Assembly (NCBI GenBank): GCA_019429205.1
Contig: JAHYIT010000003.1
Location: 1 to 64,000, forward strand
Source: Mariniphaga sp.
GTDB taxonomy: Bacteria > Bacteroidota > Bacteroidia > Bacteroidales > Prolixibacteraceae
Length of the DNA stretch: 64,000 nucleotides
Direction of reading: 5' to 3'
Positions 54,407-63,129 of the stretch are shown here, piece after piece (the stretch's first letter is position 1; each line of letters begins with the position of its first letter). A program made the position numbers and the translations under genes. The notes under the pieces are model-generated. The model was not told the origin of the DNA, ran no database searches, and saw only the letters and a program-made list of their open reading frames with translations.

Positions 54407-57055
54407 ATGAAAAGAATAATTTACATTTTAACAACTACACTTATGTGTATTATTGCTGGTTATTTTTTGATTAGCCGATTTAATACCGAGAATAAATCTG
54501 AAGAAATAAGGATAATTGGCCATTTTAATAAAGATGTCATTTCAGGCAATGTATTGACAACACAGGTGAATGTTATTAAAGATAAGAACATTCGTAAACT
54601 GTTTGCCCGGTTTGATGTTGTTGAATTACAGGCCGCTTTTACGAACCGCTATAATGATAAAGGTTTTTTAAAACCGGACATCAAAACCTCTGCAACGGGA
54701 ACCTGGCAGAAAATTATCTTAAAAGATAACAGCAGGGCAGAAAAACTGGTTGCTAAACTAAAAAATGAAAAAGGTGTTATTACCACCTATATTGAAAAAC
54801 CCATAGTATTGAAACCAAGTATTGCCCCCACCGACCCGCAATATGGTAGTCAATGGCATTTGCATTCTACAATATCTCCATTAGCAGATATAGATGCAGA
54901 AGAGGCCTGGGATATTAATACAGGAAGGAACGATGTAATAATTGCTGTATGTGATGGTGGAGTAGATTACACGCATCCTGATCTGGACCCGGGAAACAGG
55001 AGCCGTGTTATAACGGGTTATGATTTTGGGAATAACGATAATGATCCAATGGACGATTTGCCCGATGGATCAGGTCGCTACGGTGGGCATGGCACACACA
55101 TTGCCGGTATTATAGGGGCAATTCCGAACAACGGCCAGGTGGCCGGTGTTATGTGGAACTGTAAAATTATGCCCGTTAAGATGGTTGGAACCGGAAGTCT
55201 CGAAATTCGTTACCCGTTTGGAGCTTATAACTGGGATTTTTCTACAACGGCATTTCCTTCTGATGTTGCAGATGCGATAGACTATGCTGTAAACAATGGC
55301 GCTCATGTAATTAATTTGAGTTATGGATTTCCTGACATGGGTGAACCAATCAATCAAGTGATATTAAGGGTACCATTATTACATAGCGCAATTTCGAATG
55401 CATATCATAATAATGTGGTAATTGTTGCTTCTATGGGGAATGAATATCAGCAAGGAAACCCTACTAATTACCCGGCCGCATTCCCTGAAGTCATTGCAGT
55501 TGGGAATACCCAAAATACTAATCCTCCAACAAGATGGGAAACTTCAAGTACCGGTTCACATATAAGTATTTCCGCACCGGGGAGAAGCATCTTATCCACA
55601 GAACGTGGAGGAGGAACAGGTTATAAGACCGGTACATCTATGTCTGCACCTGTAGTTTCGGGGGTGGCAGGCTTAATTATATCGCAGGGAATGGACAGGA
55701 GCTTCAATCTTACCAATGACGATGTCCGACATATAATAGAGCGGACAGCAGTTGATATTGGTTCGGCCGGATTTGATAATGAAACCGGAAATGGTTTAGT
55801 CAATGCCGGAAACGCCCTTCAGTTACTTGACGAGCCTAATGAGCTGTTTCATTATAATTCTGTGGGAGGGACATCGCAAATGATACAAAACTATCAACAA
55901 TGGTTTCTACTTGAGAATCATTATGGCCTAGCGGCCGGGACATATTATGACGTAGATCAGTATAAAATTACGAAGCATGTTACGTTTGATGTGCCTTTTT
56001 GCGAAACACCACAAGTTTGGATGAGGGAAAGGGAAAGCCAATGTTTAAGTTACGGTAATCCAAATAGCGGACGCCCATTTTCAATTATTACCAATGTTAC
56101 AACTACAGGTTTCGATCTTGAATATGTCACCTATTATGTCCGTACCAATACTTTAGGGCAAACCATAAATCAGTGGATACCAGCATCACCTGCTTCTACA
56201 AACGTTGCATATACAGCAATTGGAGTGCCAGATTTTGCCGCTGCTGCAGGTCCGATTTCAGGGCCTGATTTGGTTTGTTCCTCTGGCGCCACCTTTTCTA
56301 TCAATATACAATACTCTGTTGATTCCATTATTTGGGAAACCGGGCCTTATCTTACTGTTGATTCAGGGCAATATACAGATTCACCGGTAATAAAAGCCAC
56401 CGGGAATGGCAGCAGTTGGGTAACCGCCAGGCTTGTTACCGATTGTGGGAGTATAACTTCACCGCAGCAGGAAGTTTGGGCAGGTGCACCAAAAATTGCA
56501 AATATCGATGGTCCTACAACAACTCCCAATAACCAGTGGGCCTATTACACAGCGCAGTTAGAAAGCACCTTGGCGTCGCCAACCGATTATAACTGGATAC
56601 TCAATCCATTAAATGGCAACTCTGTGTACGATTATGGGCAATATTGCGACATTGCTTTTTATAATTCCGGTTCTTACCAATTGGTCGTCCAGGCAAAAAA
56701 CACCTGTTCCGATCCCAATTATGGTCCGTATTACGTTACTGGAATTTATGTCTATGATACCAGAAGTCTGTCTTTTTCGCCAAACCCCACCACCGGCGAA
56801 ACAACATTAACCATTGAATCCGGGGCAGAAACGGAAGCATTAAAATTGGCTTCGGTTGGCGAAGATACATTTGATGATAACGCCGAGTGGGACATGGAAA
56901 TCTACAGCCCCATGCAGGCATTACAAACAAAGAAAACCAAGTTGAAAGGAAAGAGCACAACGATTCAAACTTACGGATGGACCGAAGGGATTTATACCGT
57001 TCGTATAAAATACAAGGATGAAATTTTAACCGGAAAACTTATTGTGAAAAGATAG
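54407..57055 (+). CDS. Secreted S8 subtilisin-like protease with T9SS sorting domain
   Basis: The 882-residue protein starts with a signal-anchor-like helix (residues 5-24) and a short pro-region. The protease domain (about residues 150-480) has the Asp in IIAVCDGGVDYTHPDL, the His in GGHGTHIAGIIG and the Ser in GTSMSAPVVSGVAGLI. The Asp motif reads DGG rather than the usual DTG/DSG. A beta-rich region of several hundred residues follows, and the last 80 residues are a T9SS type A domain (LSFSPNPTTGETTLTI ... WTEGIYTVRIKYKDEILTGK). It is exported to the surface or medium as a general protease. Confidence 0.92.
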   Translation: MKRIIYILTTTLMCIIAGYFLISRFNTENKSEEIRIIGHFNKDVISGNVLTTQVNVIKDKNIRKLFARFDVVELQAAFTNRYNDKGFLKPDIKTSATGTWQKIILKDNSRAEKLVAKLKNEKGVITTYIEKPIVLKPSIAPTDPQYGSQWHLHSTISPLADIDAEEAWDINTGRNDVIIAVCDGGVDYTHPDLDPGNRSRVITGYDFGNNDNDPMDDLPDGSGRYGGHGTHIAGIIGAIPNNGQVAGVMWNCKIMPVKMVGTGSLEIRYPFGAYNWDFSTTAFPSDVADAIDYAVNNGAHVINLSYGFPDMGEPINQVILRVPLLHSAISNAYHNNVVIVASMGNEYQQGNPTNYPAAFPEVIAVGNTQNTNPPTRWETSSTGSHISISAPGRSILSTERGGGTGYKTGTSMSAPVVSGVAGLIISQGMDRSFNLTNDDVRHIIERTAVDIGSAGFDNETGNGLVNAGNALQLLDEPNELFHYNSVGGTSQMIQNYQQWFLLENHYGLAAGTYYDVDQYKITKHVTFDVPFCETPQVWMRERESQCLSYGNPNSGRPFSIITNVTTTGFDLEYVTYYVRTNTLGQTINQWIPASPASTNVAYTAIGVPDFAAAAGPISGPDLVCSSGATFSINIQYSVDSIIWETGPYLTVDSGQYTDSPVIKATGNGSSWVTARLVTDCGSITSPQQEVWAGAPKIANIDGPTTTPNNQWAYYTAQLESTLASPTDYNWILNPLNGNSVYDYGQYCDIAFYNSGSYQLVVQAKNTCSDPNYGPYYVTGIYVYDTRSLSFSPNPTTGETTLTIESGAETEALKLASVGEDTFDDNAEWDMEIYSPMQALQTKKTKLKGKSTTIQTYGWTEGIYTVRIKYKDEILTGKLIVKR

Positions 57056-57154
57056 AATTTTAACGAGTAATAAATTAAACCTTCAGGATTGCATCCAAAA
57101 GTCCGAAGGCCTCCAATGGAGAACTGCAGCTAAAAAAATAAAAATTAAACGCTT

Positions 57155-57868
57155 ATGAACTTAAAACTTTCTAAAATGAAAACACCAATTTTAACCCTAC
57201 TAACTTTTTTGCTGCTTTTTGCAGCCTGCGAAAAAGACCCGTTTGAAGCCAGCTCCGGTACCTTTACCGACGAGCGCGACGGCCGCGAATACAAATGGGT
57301 AAAAATTGGCGACCAGATTTGGATGGCCGAAAACCTGGCCTATGTGCCCTATGTGTGCGCTCCCGACTCGCAGTGCGGAATCTGGATATACGGTTACAAC
57401 GGCGAAGGTTCTTATGGCACCAACTACCACACCTACGGCGCCCTGTACGACTGGGAAACTGCCATGGAAGTGTGCCCCGAAGGCTGGCACCTCCCCTCCG
57501 ACGAGGAGTGGATGGAACTCGAACGTTACCTTGGAATGAAAGAAAAAGAAATTGATCTTTGGGCATGCAGAGGATCAGATGTAAACATTGGAGGGAAACT
57601 TGCTGCAACAGGTAATAATTACTGGAGTGAATCATTTGTAAGGACAAATGAAACTGGCTTTACTGCTTTACCTGGAGGAGAAAGAAATATCTGGAATGTT
57701 GAAGATATGTTTCATTTCAAATCAATAAATAGCATTTCAACATTTTGGACTAGTTCTGACTTTGATGAAAAACATGCTATTAACAGAACAATTGTAAATG
57801 GTGATTGCATAGATAGGATGATAGAATTCAAAAATGCTGGCTTTTCAATAAGATGTATTAAAAACTAA
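57155..57868 (+). CDS. FISUMP-domain lipoprotein (copy 1, intact)
   Basis: The 237-residue protein has a lipoprotein signal from either in-frame ATG (57155 or 57176) ending LLLFAAC. RDGREYKWVKIGDQIWMAEN then LAYVP, YGALYDWETAMEVCPEGWHL then PSDEEWMELERYLG, and a C-terminal GFSIRCIKN are the signature of the Fibrobacter succinogenes major paralogous domain, a C-type-lectin-like fold found on surfaces. The first 363 bases are identical to the copy at 59750, and then the two genes diverge sharply. The identical part is GC-rich and the remainder AT-rich. It is followed after 18 bases by a papain-like protease gene, the same order as in the second copy. Confidence 0.9.
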   Translation: MNLKLSKMKTPILTLLTFLLLFAACEKDPFEASSGTFTDERDGREYKWVKIGDQIWMAENLAYVPYVCAPDSQCGIWIYGYNGEGSYGTNYHTYGALYDWETAMEVCPEGWHLPSDEEWMELERYLGMKEKEIDLWACRGSDVNIGGKLAATGNNYWSESFVRTNETGFTALPGGERNIWNVEDMFHFKSINSISTFWTSSDFDEKHAINRTIVNGDCIDRMIEFKNAGFSIRCIKN

Positions 57869-57886
57869 TTTTAAAAAAATAAACCA

Positions 57887-59608
57887 ATGAAATTTTTACT
57901 AACATTTTTCTTTATTGTTACTGTCATTAATTCCTACTCTCAACCGACAGCATTCTCGTGGTATAATAGTAACAATTCAACTCAAAATTACATTTCTCCT
58001 GCTAAAGATCAAGGTGAACAAAGTCCTTGTCATATTTTTGCAACCGTGGCAGCCGTTGAGGCAATGAGCCATATTTACCATAATAAACCATTTCATCATT
58101 TAAATAATGGGATAGACCTTGCAGAAAGGGAGATTTATTCATGGTGTTCGGGTTATGGAGGCCCCCAGGGTTCTGCAAATATTGAAGAATCATTAAAGTA
58201 CATCGACACTACAGGAATAATAAACGAAAGTTGTTTTTCTTATCCCAATGATACACCTTTCTACACCGATTGTTCAACCATGTGTTCTAATCCCGACTTT
58301 GAGGTAAATATACCCGGATATTCAGAAATTCAAATAAGCTCAAATGAAAATTTTAAAAAAGCTATTATCGATTATGGGCCAATCGCAGTTACGTTGATGC
58401 ATGTCGGATATGAGTTACATGGGGCTATAAATGACAATACCCATTCAGTTTTAATTATAGGATGGAACGATTCAGGACAATGGCACATAAAAGACAGTTG
58501 GCCGGGAAATCCTTCAATTGCTTATAAAACGATTAATGTTTTTAACCCGGAATTTGATGCAAAGTTTTATAAAGTAAATTATGAAGAGAACGGAAACACA
58601 ATTTCCTGTTCCGGCAGTGGCTGCAGTCCTGTATTTTCAAGCCGGAGCTGTACAGACGATGACGAGGATGGTTTTTATAACTGGGGAATCGGCCCAAAGC
58701 CGACCGGCTGCCCCGGTCCTTGTAAAATGGATTTTAACGATGCCGACCCGACAACAATATTTTTGGATAATAATTATAACCTGGTTTCAACTCCTTACGT
58801 TTCTGGATCGGATTTGGTATGTTCATCCGGTAGTACTTTTGTTTTAAATAACCTCCCCTCCGGTTTTTCAGTCTCATGGAGTCTTTCACATCCTTCGCTG
58901 TTTAATTCGCCAACCAGTGGCACGGGTGCTTCGGCAACTATTTATCCCAAATCGCAATACTCCGGGGATGAATGTTCCATTACCTTTACTATTTCCGATG
59001 GGTGCGGCTCTGCGCAGTACACCAAAAACTTTGCTATTAACGGCCCAGCCGATAGCGAAATTGATATCGATGTAGTGCCATCGAACGCTCCCACACCAGT
59101 CAGGGTAAGCGGAATTTGGCTGCTCTGTCCAAATTCTACCTATTACATTTATTGTGAAAATTCTTCCGATTGCTCAACCTCGAATTACCAATGGACAATT
59201 CCTTCAGGCTGGACCAAATATGAGCAAACCAGTAACTATATCCGGATCAATACCAACAGTACGCCTTTTGGAACAATTGAGGTTGAGGCAACTACCTGTT
59301 GCGGGACCGACCACCTGGTTGTCACACAAAATTTCAGTCAGGGCGGAGCATGCTCCTATTTTTCAGTGTATCCGAACCCGGCTACCACTGAATTTAAAAT
59401 TGAATTCGAAGAAACATTCGATTTAAAAACAGTGGATGAATCAACATCATTGGAGATTTATGATTCGGGATTTTCAAAAAGTTACAAAGCGGAAAAAATT
59501 GAAAAACAAATTAAAATACAAACCGCGGGATGGAAGCGTGGAATCTACTATATCGTTTTAACCCACAAAGGGCAAAAGTATTACGAAAAAGTAACAGTTG
59601 AAAAATAG
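57887..59608 (+). CDS. Secreted papain-like (C1) protease with T9SS sorting domain
   Basis: The 573-residue protein has a Sec signal (MKFLLTFFFIVTVINSYSQ). The catalytic domain (about residues 25-240) shows the Cys in AKDQGEQSPCHIFATVAAVE and the His in DNTHSVLIIGWND; the usual Asn of papain (KNSW) reads Asp in WHIKDSWPG. Two or more beta-sandwich regions follow (SGSDLVCSSGSTF ... TFTISDGCGSAQYT), as in PKD-like or Ig-like spacers, and then a T9SS type A end (FSVYPNPATTEFKIEFEETF, WKRGIYYIVLTHKGQKYYEK). The duplicated neighbour at 61862 is truncated. The Asp at the third position may weaken activity; it needs comparison with relatives. Confidence 0.85.
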   Translation: MKFLLTFFFIVTVINSYSQPTAFSWYNSNNSTQNYISPAKDQGEQSPCHIFATVAAVEAMSHIYHNKPFHHLNNGIDLAEREIYSWCSGYGGPQGSANIEESLKYIDTTGIINESCFSYPNDTPFYTDCSTMCSNPDFEVNIPGYSEIQISSNENFKKAIIDYGPIAVTLMHVGYELHGAINDNTHSVLIIGWNDSGQWHIKDSWPGNPSIAYKTINVFNPEFDAKFYKVNYEENGNTISCSGSGCSPVFSSRSCTDDDEDGFYNWGIGPKPTGCPGPCKMDFNDADPTTIFLDNNYNLVSTPYVSGSDLVCSSGSTFVLNNLPSGFSVSWSLSHPSLFNSPTSGTGASATIYPKSQYSGDECSITFTISDGCGSAQYTKNFAINGPADSEIDIDVVPSNAPTPVRVSGIWLLCPNSTYYIYCENSSDCSTSNYQWTIPSGWTKYEQTSNYIRINTNSTPFGTIEVEATTCCGTDHLVVTQNFSQGGACSYFSVYPNPATTEFKIEFEETFDLKTVDESTSLEIYDSGFSKSYKAEKIEKQIKIQTAGWKRGIYYIVLTHKGQKYYEKVTVEK

Positions 59609-59749
59609 AATTTAAGTAAAAGTATCCGGCATTTTTTTTTGGGGGGTGCTTTTTGACTTTAATAAGCATCAAAGTTTAATTATAGCCTCACTCAGAGCGA
59701 GGTTATGACTGAGAACAACAATGGATAATCCAATATAAATTAAACACTT
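59609..59749. repeat. Intermodule spacer with hairpin and T9G6 run
   Basis: It contains nine T followed by six G (59632-59646). A CCTCACT/AGCGAGG hairpin follows (about 59686-59702, within TATAGCCTCACTCAGAGCGAGG), which resembles a degenerate copy of the GACCTC repeat family, with AACAACAATGG after it. Confidence 0.6.
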
Positions 59750-60112
59750 ATGAACTTAAAACTTTCTAAAATGAAAACACCAATTTTAACCCTACTAACT
59801 TTTTTGCTGCTTTTTGCAGCCTGCGAAAAAGACCCGTTTGAAGCCAGCTCCGGTACCTTTACCGACGAGCGCGACGGCCGCGAATACAAATGGGTAAAAA
59901 TTGGCGACCAGATTTGGATGGCCGAAAACCTGGCCTATGTGCCCTATGTGTGCGCTCCCGACTCGCAGTGCGGAATCTGGATATACGGTTACAACGGCGA
60001 AGGTTCTTATGGCACCAACTACCACACCTACGGCGCCCTGTACGACTGGGAAACTGCCATGGAAGTGTGCCCCGAAGGCTGGCACCTCCCCTCCGACGAG
60101 GAGTGGATGGAA
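59750..60112 (+). repeat. 363-base direct repeat identical to 57155-57517
   Basis: Bases 59750-60112 and 57155-57517 match base for base on direct reading, from the first ATG through GAGGAGTGGATGGAA. Beyond this point the sequences share only protein-level similarity. The short stretch before the ATG is also nearly the same. The repeat codes for the signal peptide and the first 121 codons of the FISUMP lipoprotein. Confidence 0.92.
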
Positions 60113-60344
60113 TTGGAACGTTTCCTGGGAATACCCGAGGATGAACTTTATGATGAGAATGTAGATAGGGGAGAAGGAGTAAATGCGGCAGGAAAACTTG
60201 TCGCGGGCTCACAATTATGGGATGAAAAAATTAACTACTCAACAAATGAGACAGGTTTCTCTGCAAAACCTGGAGGGATGAGAGTCTCTGATGGATGGTT
60301 TCGTTCAATTAACGATGGATCTTATTTTTGAACATCTTCTTATT

Positions 60345-61703
60345 CAATACTCCGTTAAAAATGTTGATAACTATTTGAAAATGAGCAAAATAAGTGTTTA
60401 AAATATTTGGTTAAACCCCTGATAATCAGTATCTTAATGGATTTTACCACAAATCTGTTATAGAATGACTACCAGGGGATATAATAATTATAATTCATTA
60501 ATTATCAGAACGTTAAATAAAATATCAGTTTTTAACAAATGCAGGAAAGACTTTTTCTGCGAAGTTGTTATCCTTTTGCTTTCCATCAAAGGGCGTGTTA
60601 ACTTTTTACAGCTCGGCCGTTTCGGAAATTTCAAAGAACAAAGATACCGACAACAATTCGAAAAACCTTTTCCCTGGCTCGATTTTAACAAAGAGCTTAC
60701 CCTTTCGCATGGAGGCAGCCGTTTTGTAATAGCATTTGACCCGAGCTACATCAATAAATCAGGGAAGAAAACACCAGGAGTGGGCTGGTACTGGTCTGGT
60801 TGTGCAGGACAGGCAAAATGGGGACTTGAAATTGGCGGCCTTGCAGCCATCGATTTGGACAATCACACTGCGTTCCATCTTGAAGCCGTTCAAACACTGA
60901 TTGAAGACAAGCAGGCAACCACTCTGACCGATTGGTATGTAAACGTTATAAAAGAACGAAAAGAAACGCTTAGCCTCATTTCAAAATACCTCGTTGCCGA
61001 TGCCTGGTTCTCAAAAAAGCCGTTTGTGGACCAAATTATAGAAATGGACATGCACTTGATAAGCCGTTTGCGCGATGATGCCGATCTGAAGTATTTGTAC
61101 CTGGGCACCCCAACCGGCAAGAGGGGAAGGCCAAGTAAATATGCCGGCAAAGTTATTACCGAAAACATTGATACAAATTACTTCGAACTTATCGAACAAA
61201 ACCAGGAGGCCACCGTGTATTCAGCTGTTGTCTATTCCAAAGCGCTGAAACGGAATATCCGGTTGGTACATGTCACCTATGCAAGCAACAAAGGGAAACT
61301 AATCCGTAAACTTTACTTTAGTACCGATACCCAAATGGCAGCACTTGAAATCCTGGATTGTTACCAAAGCAGGTTCCAGATTGAGTTTCTTTACCGCGAC
61401 GCAAAACAATACACCGGTTTAAACGATTCACAAGCACGCAGCGAAAATAAATTGAATTTTCAGTTCAATGCTGCCCTTACTACAATCAATATTGCTAAAG
61501 TGGAACATTGGTTGAGCCAACCAAAAGAGGCACGTAAACCTTTTTCAATGGCTGATATTAAAACCATGAACCACAATAGGTTACTACTGCAACGATTTAT
61601 TGACGTGTTCGGTGTTAATGCATACTCTGCTAAAAATCGAAACCATGTCAATGAACTTATATATTATGGCACTATTGCCGCTTAATTTTTTAACGAAGTA
61701 TTG
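60345..61703 (+). mobile_element. IS4-family insertion sequence with TTATT target duplication
   Basis: The element of 1359 bases has 17-base terminal inverted repeats: left CAATACTCCGTTAAAAA (60345-60361) and right, in reverse complement, CAATACTTCGTTAAAAA (61687-61703), with one mismatch. Direct TTATT copies flank it (60340-60344 and 61704-61708). It carries one transposase gene in the same direction as the host gene. The intact ends, target duplication and full-length transposase imply a recent insertion. Confidence 0.92.
60465..61685 (+). CDS. IS4-family DDE transposase
   Basis: The 406-residue protein has the RNase H-like acidic residues in VIAFDPSYINKSGKK (first Asp), YLVADAWFSKKPFV (second Asp) and RFQIEFLYRDAKQYTGL (Glu). 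The last is within a perfect Y-x2-R-x3-E-x6-K motif (YQSRFQIEFLYRDAK), the YREK signature of IS4. About 120 bases separate its ATG from the left terminal repeat, and its stop is two bases before the right one. It appears intact and should be active in cis. Confidence 0.95.
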   Translation: MTTRGYNNYNSLIIRTLNKISVFNKCRKDFFCEVVILLLSIKGRVNFLQLGRFGNFKEQRYRQQFEKPFPWLDFNKELTLSHGGSRFVIAFDPSYINKSGKKTPGVGWYWSGCAGQAKWGLEIGGLAAIDLDNHTAFHLEAVQTLIEDKQATTLTDWYVNVIKERKETLSLISKYLVADAWFSKKPFVDQIIEMDMHLISRLRDDADLKYLYLGTPTGKRGRPSKYAGKVITENIDTNYFELIEQNQEATVYSAVVYSKALKRNIRLVHVTYASNKGKLIRKLYFSTDTQMAALEILDCYQSRFQIEFLYRDAKQYTGLNDSQARSENKLNFQFNAALTTINIAKVEHWLSQPKEARKPFSMADIKTMNHNRLLLQRFIDVFGVNAYSAKNRNHVNELIYYGTIAA

Positions 61704-61861
61704 TTATTATAATGAAAACAATTATGGAATTATCCACAGAACCATTGGCCCTAGTGGGATATTAAGATTTTTCCTTTTTAAAGAAGATGGTCTTTCTGTG
61801 CGTTGCATTAAAGATTAACTACGATATTCAAAAAATTCAACCAATTTCTAAACTAAATAAA

Positions 61862-62155
61862 ATGAAACAAAAATTACTTATTTTATTGATGCTGATAACA
61901 ATGATAAAAAGTTATTCTCAGACACCAAGTTTTCCCGATTATTTTTCATGGAAGGATCGTTTCGGAAACGAAGCTGAATATGATAATTATATTTCTCCTG
62001 CTAAAGATCAGCTGGTACAAGGTCCATGTGCTGCCTTTGCAGCTACTGCACTTTTAGAAGCAGCAATACAAATTTATTTTAATACGCCTATTTCTGCCAT
62101 TGTATTTTTTAATGATCTGATTTCAGGTTATCCAAAACACTTTTCTTTACTTTAA
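61862..62155 (+). pseudogene. Papain-like protease (copy 2), truncated after the active-site Cys
   Basis: From ATG 61862 the product has a signal (MKQKLLILLMLITMIKSYSQ) and the same opening as the copy at 57887 (DNYISPAKDQLVQGPCAAFA then ATALLEAAIQIYFNTPIS), including the active-site Cys. After about residue 80 the homology ends and the frame runs into antisense sequence of the GH43-like gene until TAA at 62153. The His and third catalytic residue and the T9SS tail are missing, so it cannot be active. The breakpoint near 62100 marks the edge of the duplicated or inserted block. Confidence 0.85.
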
Positions 62156-63050
62156 ACACCGTTCCGTGCCGGGTTCCTTCCGGGAAATGAATCTGGTCGG
62201 AAATGTCTTCCCAGTTTTCGAGGTCAGAAGAACGCACAGCTCCCATTTGGGGTTCAGTATATTTATCGAAATAGACCACCCAGTGTTCACTGATTTTTAT
62301 CGGAGTAGGTCCTTCTGCCCAGTAATCGCCGGTAATGGGCTGCGAAGGTTTGCTGTAACCTTCGGTAAGCCGGTCGCTGGTAGCCACCCTGATGTTTTTC
62401 TCGGCCGGATGCCGCGTTTCATCTTTCAGGAATAGGATGTATTTCCCGCCTTCTTTCACCAGCGTGCCGTCAATCACGTTGAATCCCCGGTCGTAAAAAA
62501 GTTGGGTTTCGCTGAAGGTTTCAAAATTTTTGGTGGTTACATAATACATGCGGTGGTTGTAACTGTCATCGCCGGTGGATGCGGTTTCCGGAAACCGGCC
62601 GGGAATGGTGGTTGACCAGAAAATGATGAACTTTTCCGATACGTCATCGTAAAAAACTTCGGGCGCCCAGCAGTTGCGGGCCGTGGGTTCGTGCTCCATC
62701 ACCGGAATGTATTGTTGCTCCACCCAGTTGATCAAATCTTCCGAACTGGCGTATCCAATCCCTTTTTCGTACCAGCTCACGGTCCACACCATGTGAAATT
62801 TGCCGTCGGGACCGGAAATGATGCACGGGTCGCGCATAAGTTTGTCGTTGCCCACCTGCGGCGTTAAAAACGATTGATTATTGTTCAGCGCCTCCCAGGT
62901 CAGTCCGTCGTAACTGTATGCCAGGTGCAAACCATCCTCGCCGTTTCCCTGGAAAAAGGAAAACATATACACTTCATTTTCTTTCTGCCCGCATCCTGCC
63001 ATCAAAAAAAGTAATATCCCCGCAATCCAAATTATTCTGTTCATATTCAT
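62109..63050 (-). CDS. GH43-like five-bladed propeller lipoprotein
   Basis: From the ATG at 63050 (63044 is also possible) the product has 313 residues and a lipoprotein signal ending LLFLMAGC. The body shows propeller blades typical of GH43 and related families: HLAYSYDGLTWEALN, MRDPCIISGPDGKFHMVWTV, GIGYASSEDLINW, RNCWAPEVFYDD, and DYWAEGPTPIKISEHWVVYFD. The RDP and W-A-P-E-V motifs carry the acidic residues of the active site. It probably cleaves arabinose or xylose side chains, fitting the GH51 enzyme at 50597. The end may have lost a few residues at the breakpoint, but the terminal KKSVLDNLKSDH looks natural. Confidence 0.85.
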   Translation of the reverse strand: MNMNRIIWIAGILLFLMAGCGQKENEVYMFSFFQGNGEDGLHLAYSYDGLTWEALNNNQSFLTPQVGNDKLMRDPCIISGPDGKFHMVWTVSWYEKGIGYASSEDLINWVEQQYIPVMEHEPTARNCWAPEVFYDDVSEKFIIFWSTTIPGRFPETASTGDDSYNHRMYYVTTKNFETFSETQLFYDRGFNVIDGTLVKEGGKYILFLKDETRHPAEKNIRVATSDRLTEGYSKPSQPITGDYWAEGPTPIKISEHWVVYFDKYTEPQMGAVRSSDLENWEDISDQIHFPEGTRHGTVFKVKKSVLDNLKSDH

Positions 63051-63129
63051 TTCAAAACATTCCTGCAACTCCAAACAATAAATCTCTACTAATCACAACT
63101 TAATCACCATAAATCTCCTTCTCCTTCTT

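Larger units (their letters stand above)
59750..61818 (+). pseudogene. FISUMP-domain lipoprotein (copy 2), split by an IS element and a stop
   Basis: Codons from ATG 59750 read as copy 1 for 121 residues, then diverge (RFLGIPEDELYDENVDRGEG ...) and stop at TGA 60329-60331 in SINDGSYF. If the IS element and one copy of its 5-base target are removed, the sequence reads SYF-stop-TSSYYNENNYGIIHRT, then IGPSGILRFFLFKEDGLSVR-CIKD, a complete FISUMP end with a stop in place of the expected Trp (WTSS is typical of the family). Thus the gene carries both a nonsense change and an insertion. Other genes here use TGA as stop, so this is not recoding. The order of the two events is unknown. Confidence 0.88.

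Noticed and set aside
60329..60331. TGA read as Trp (altered genetic code)
   Set aside because: Several intact genes in the window end at TGA (for example 38650 and 25522), so the standard code is in use and this TGA is a nonsense change.
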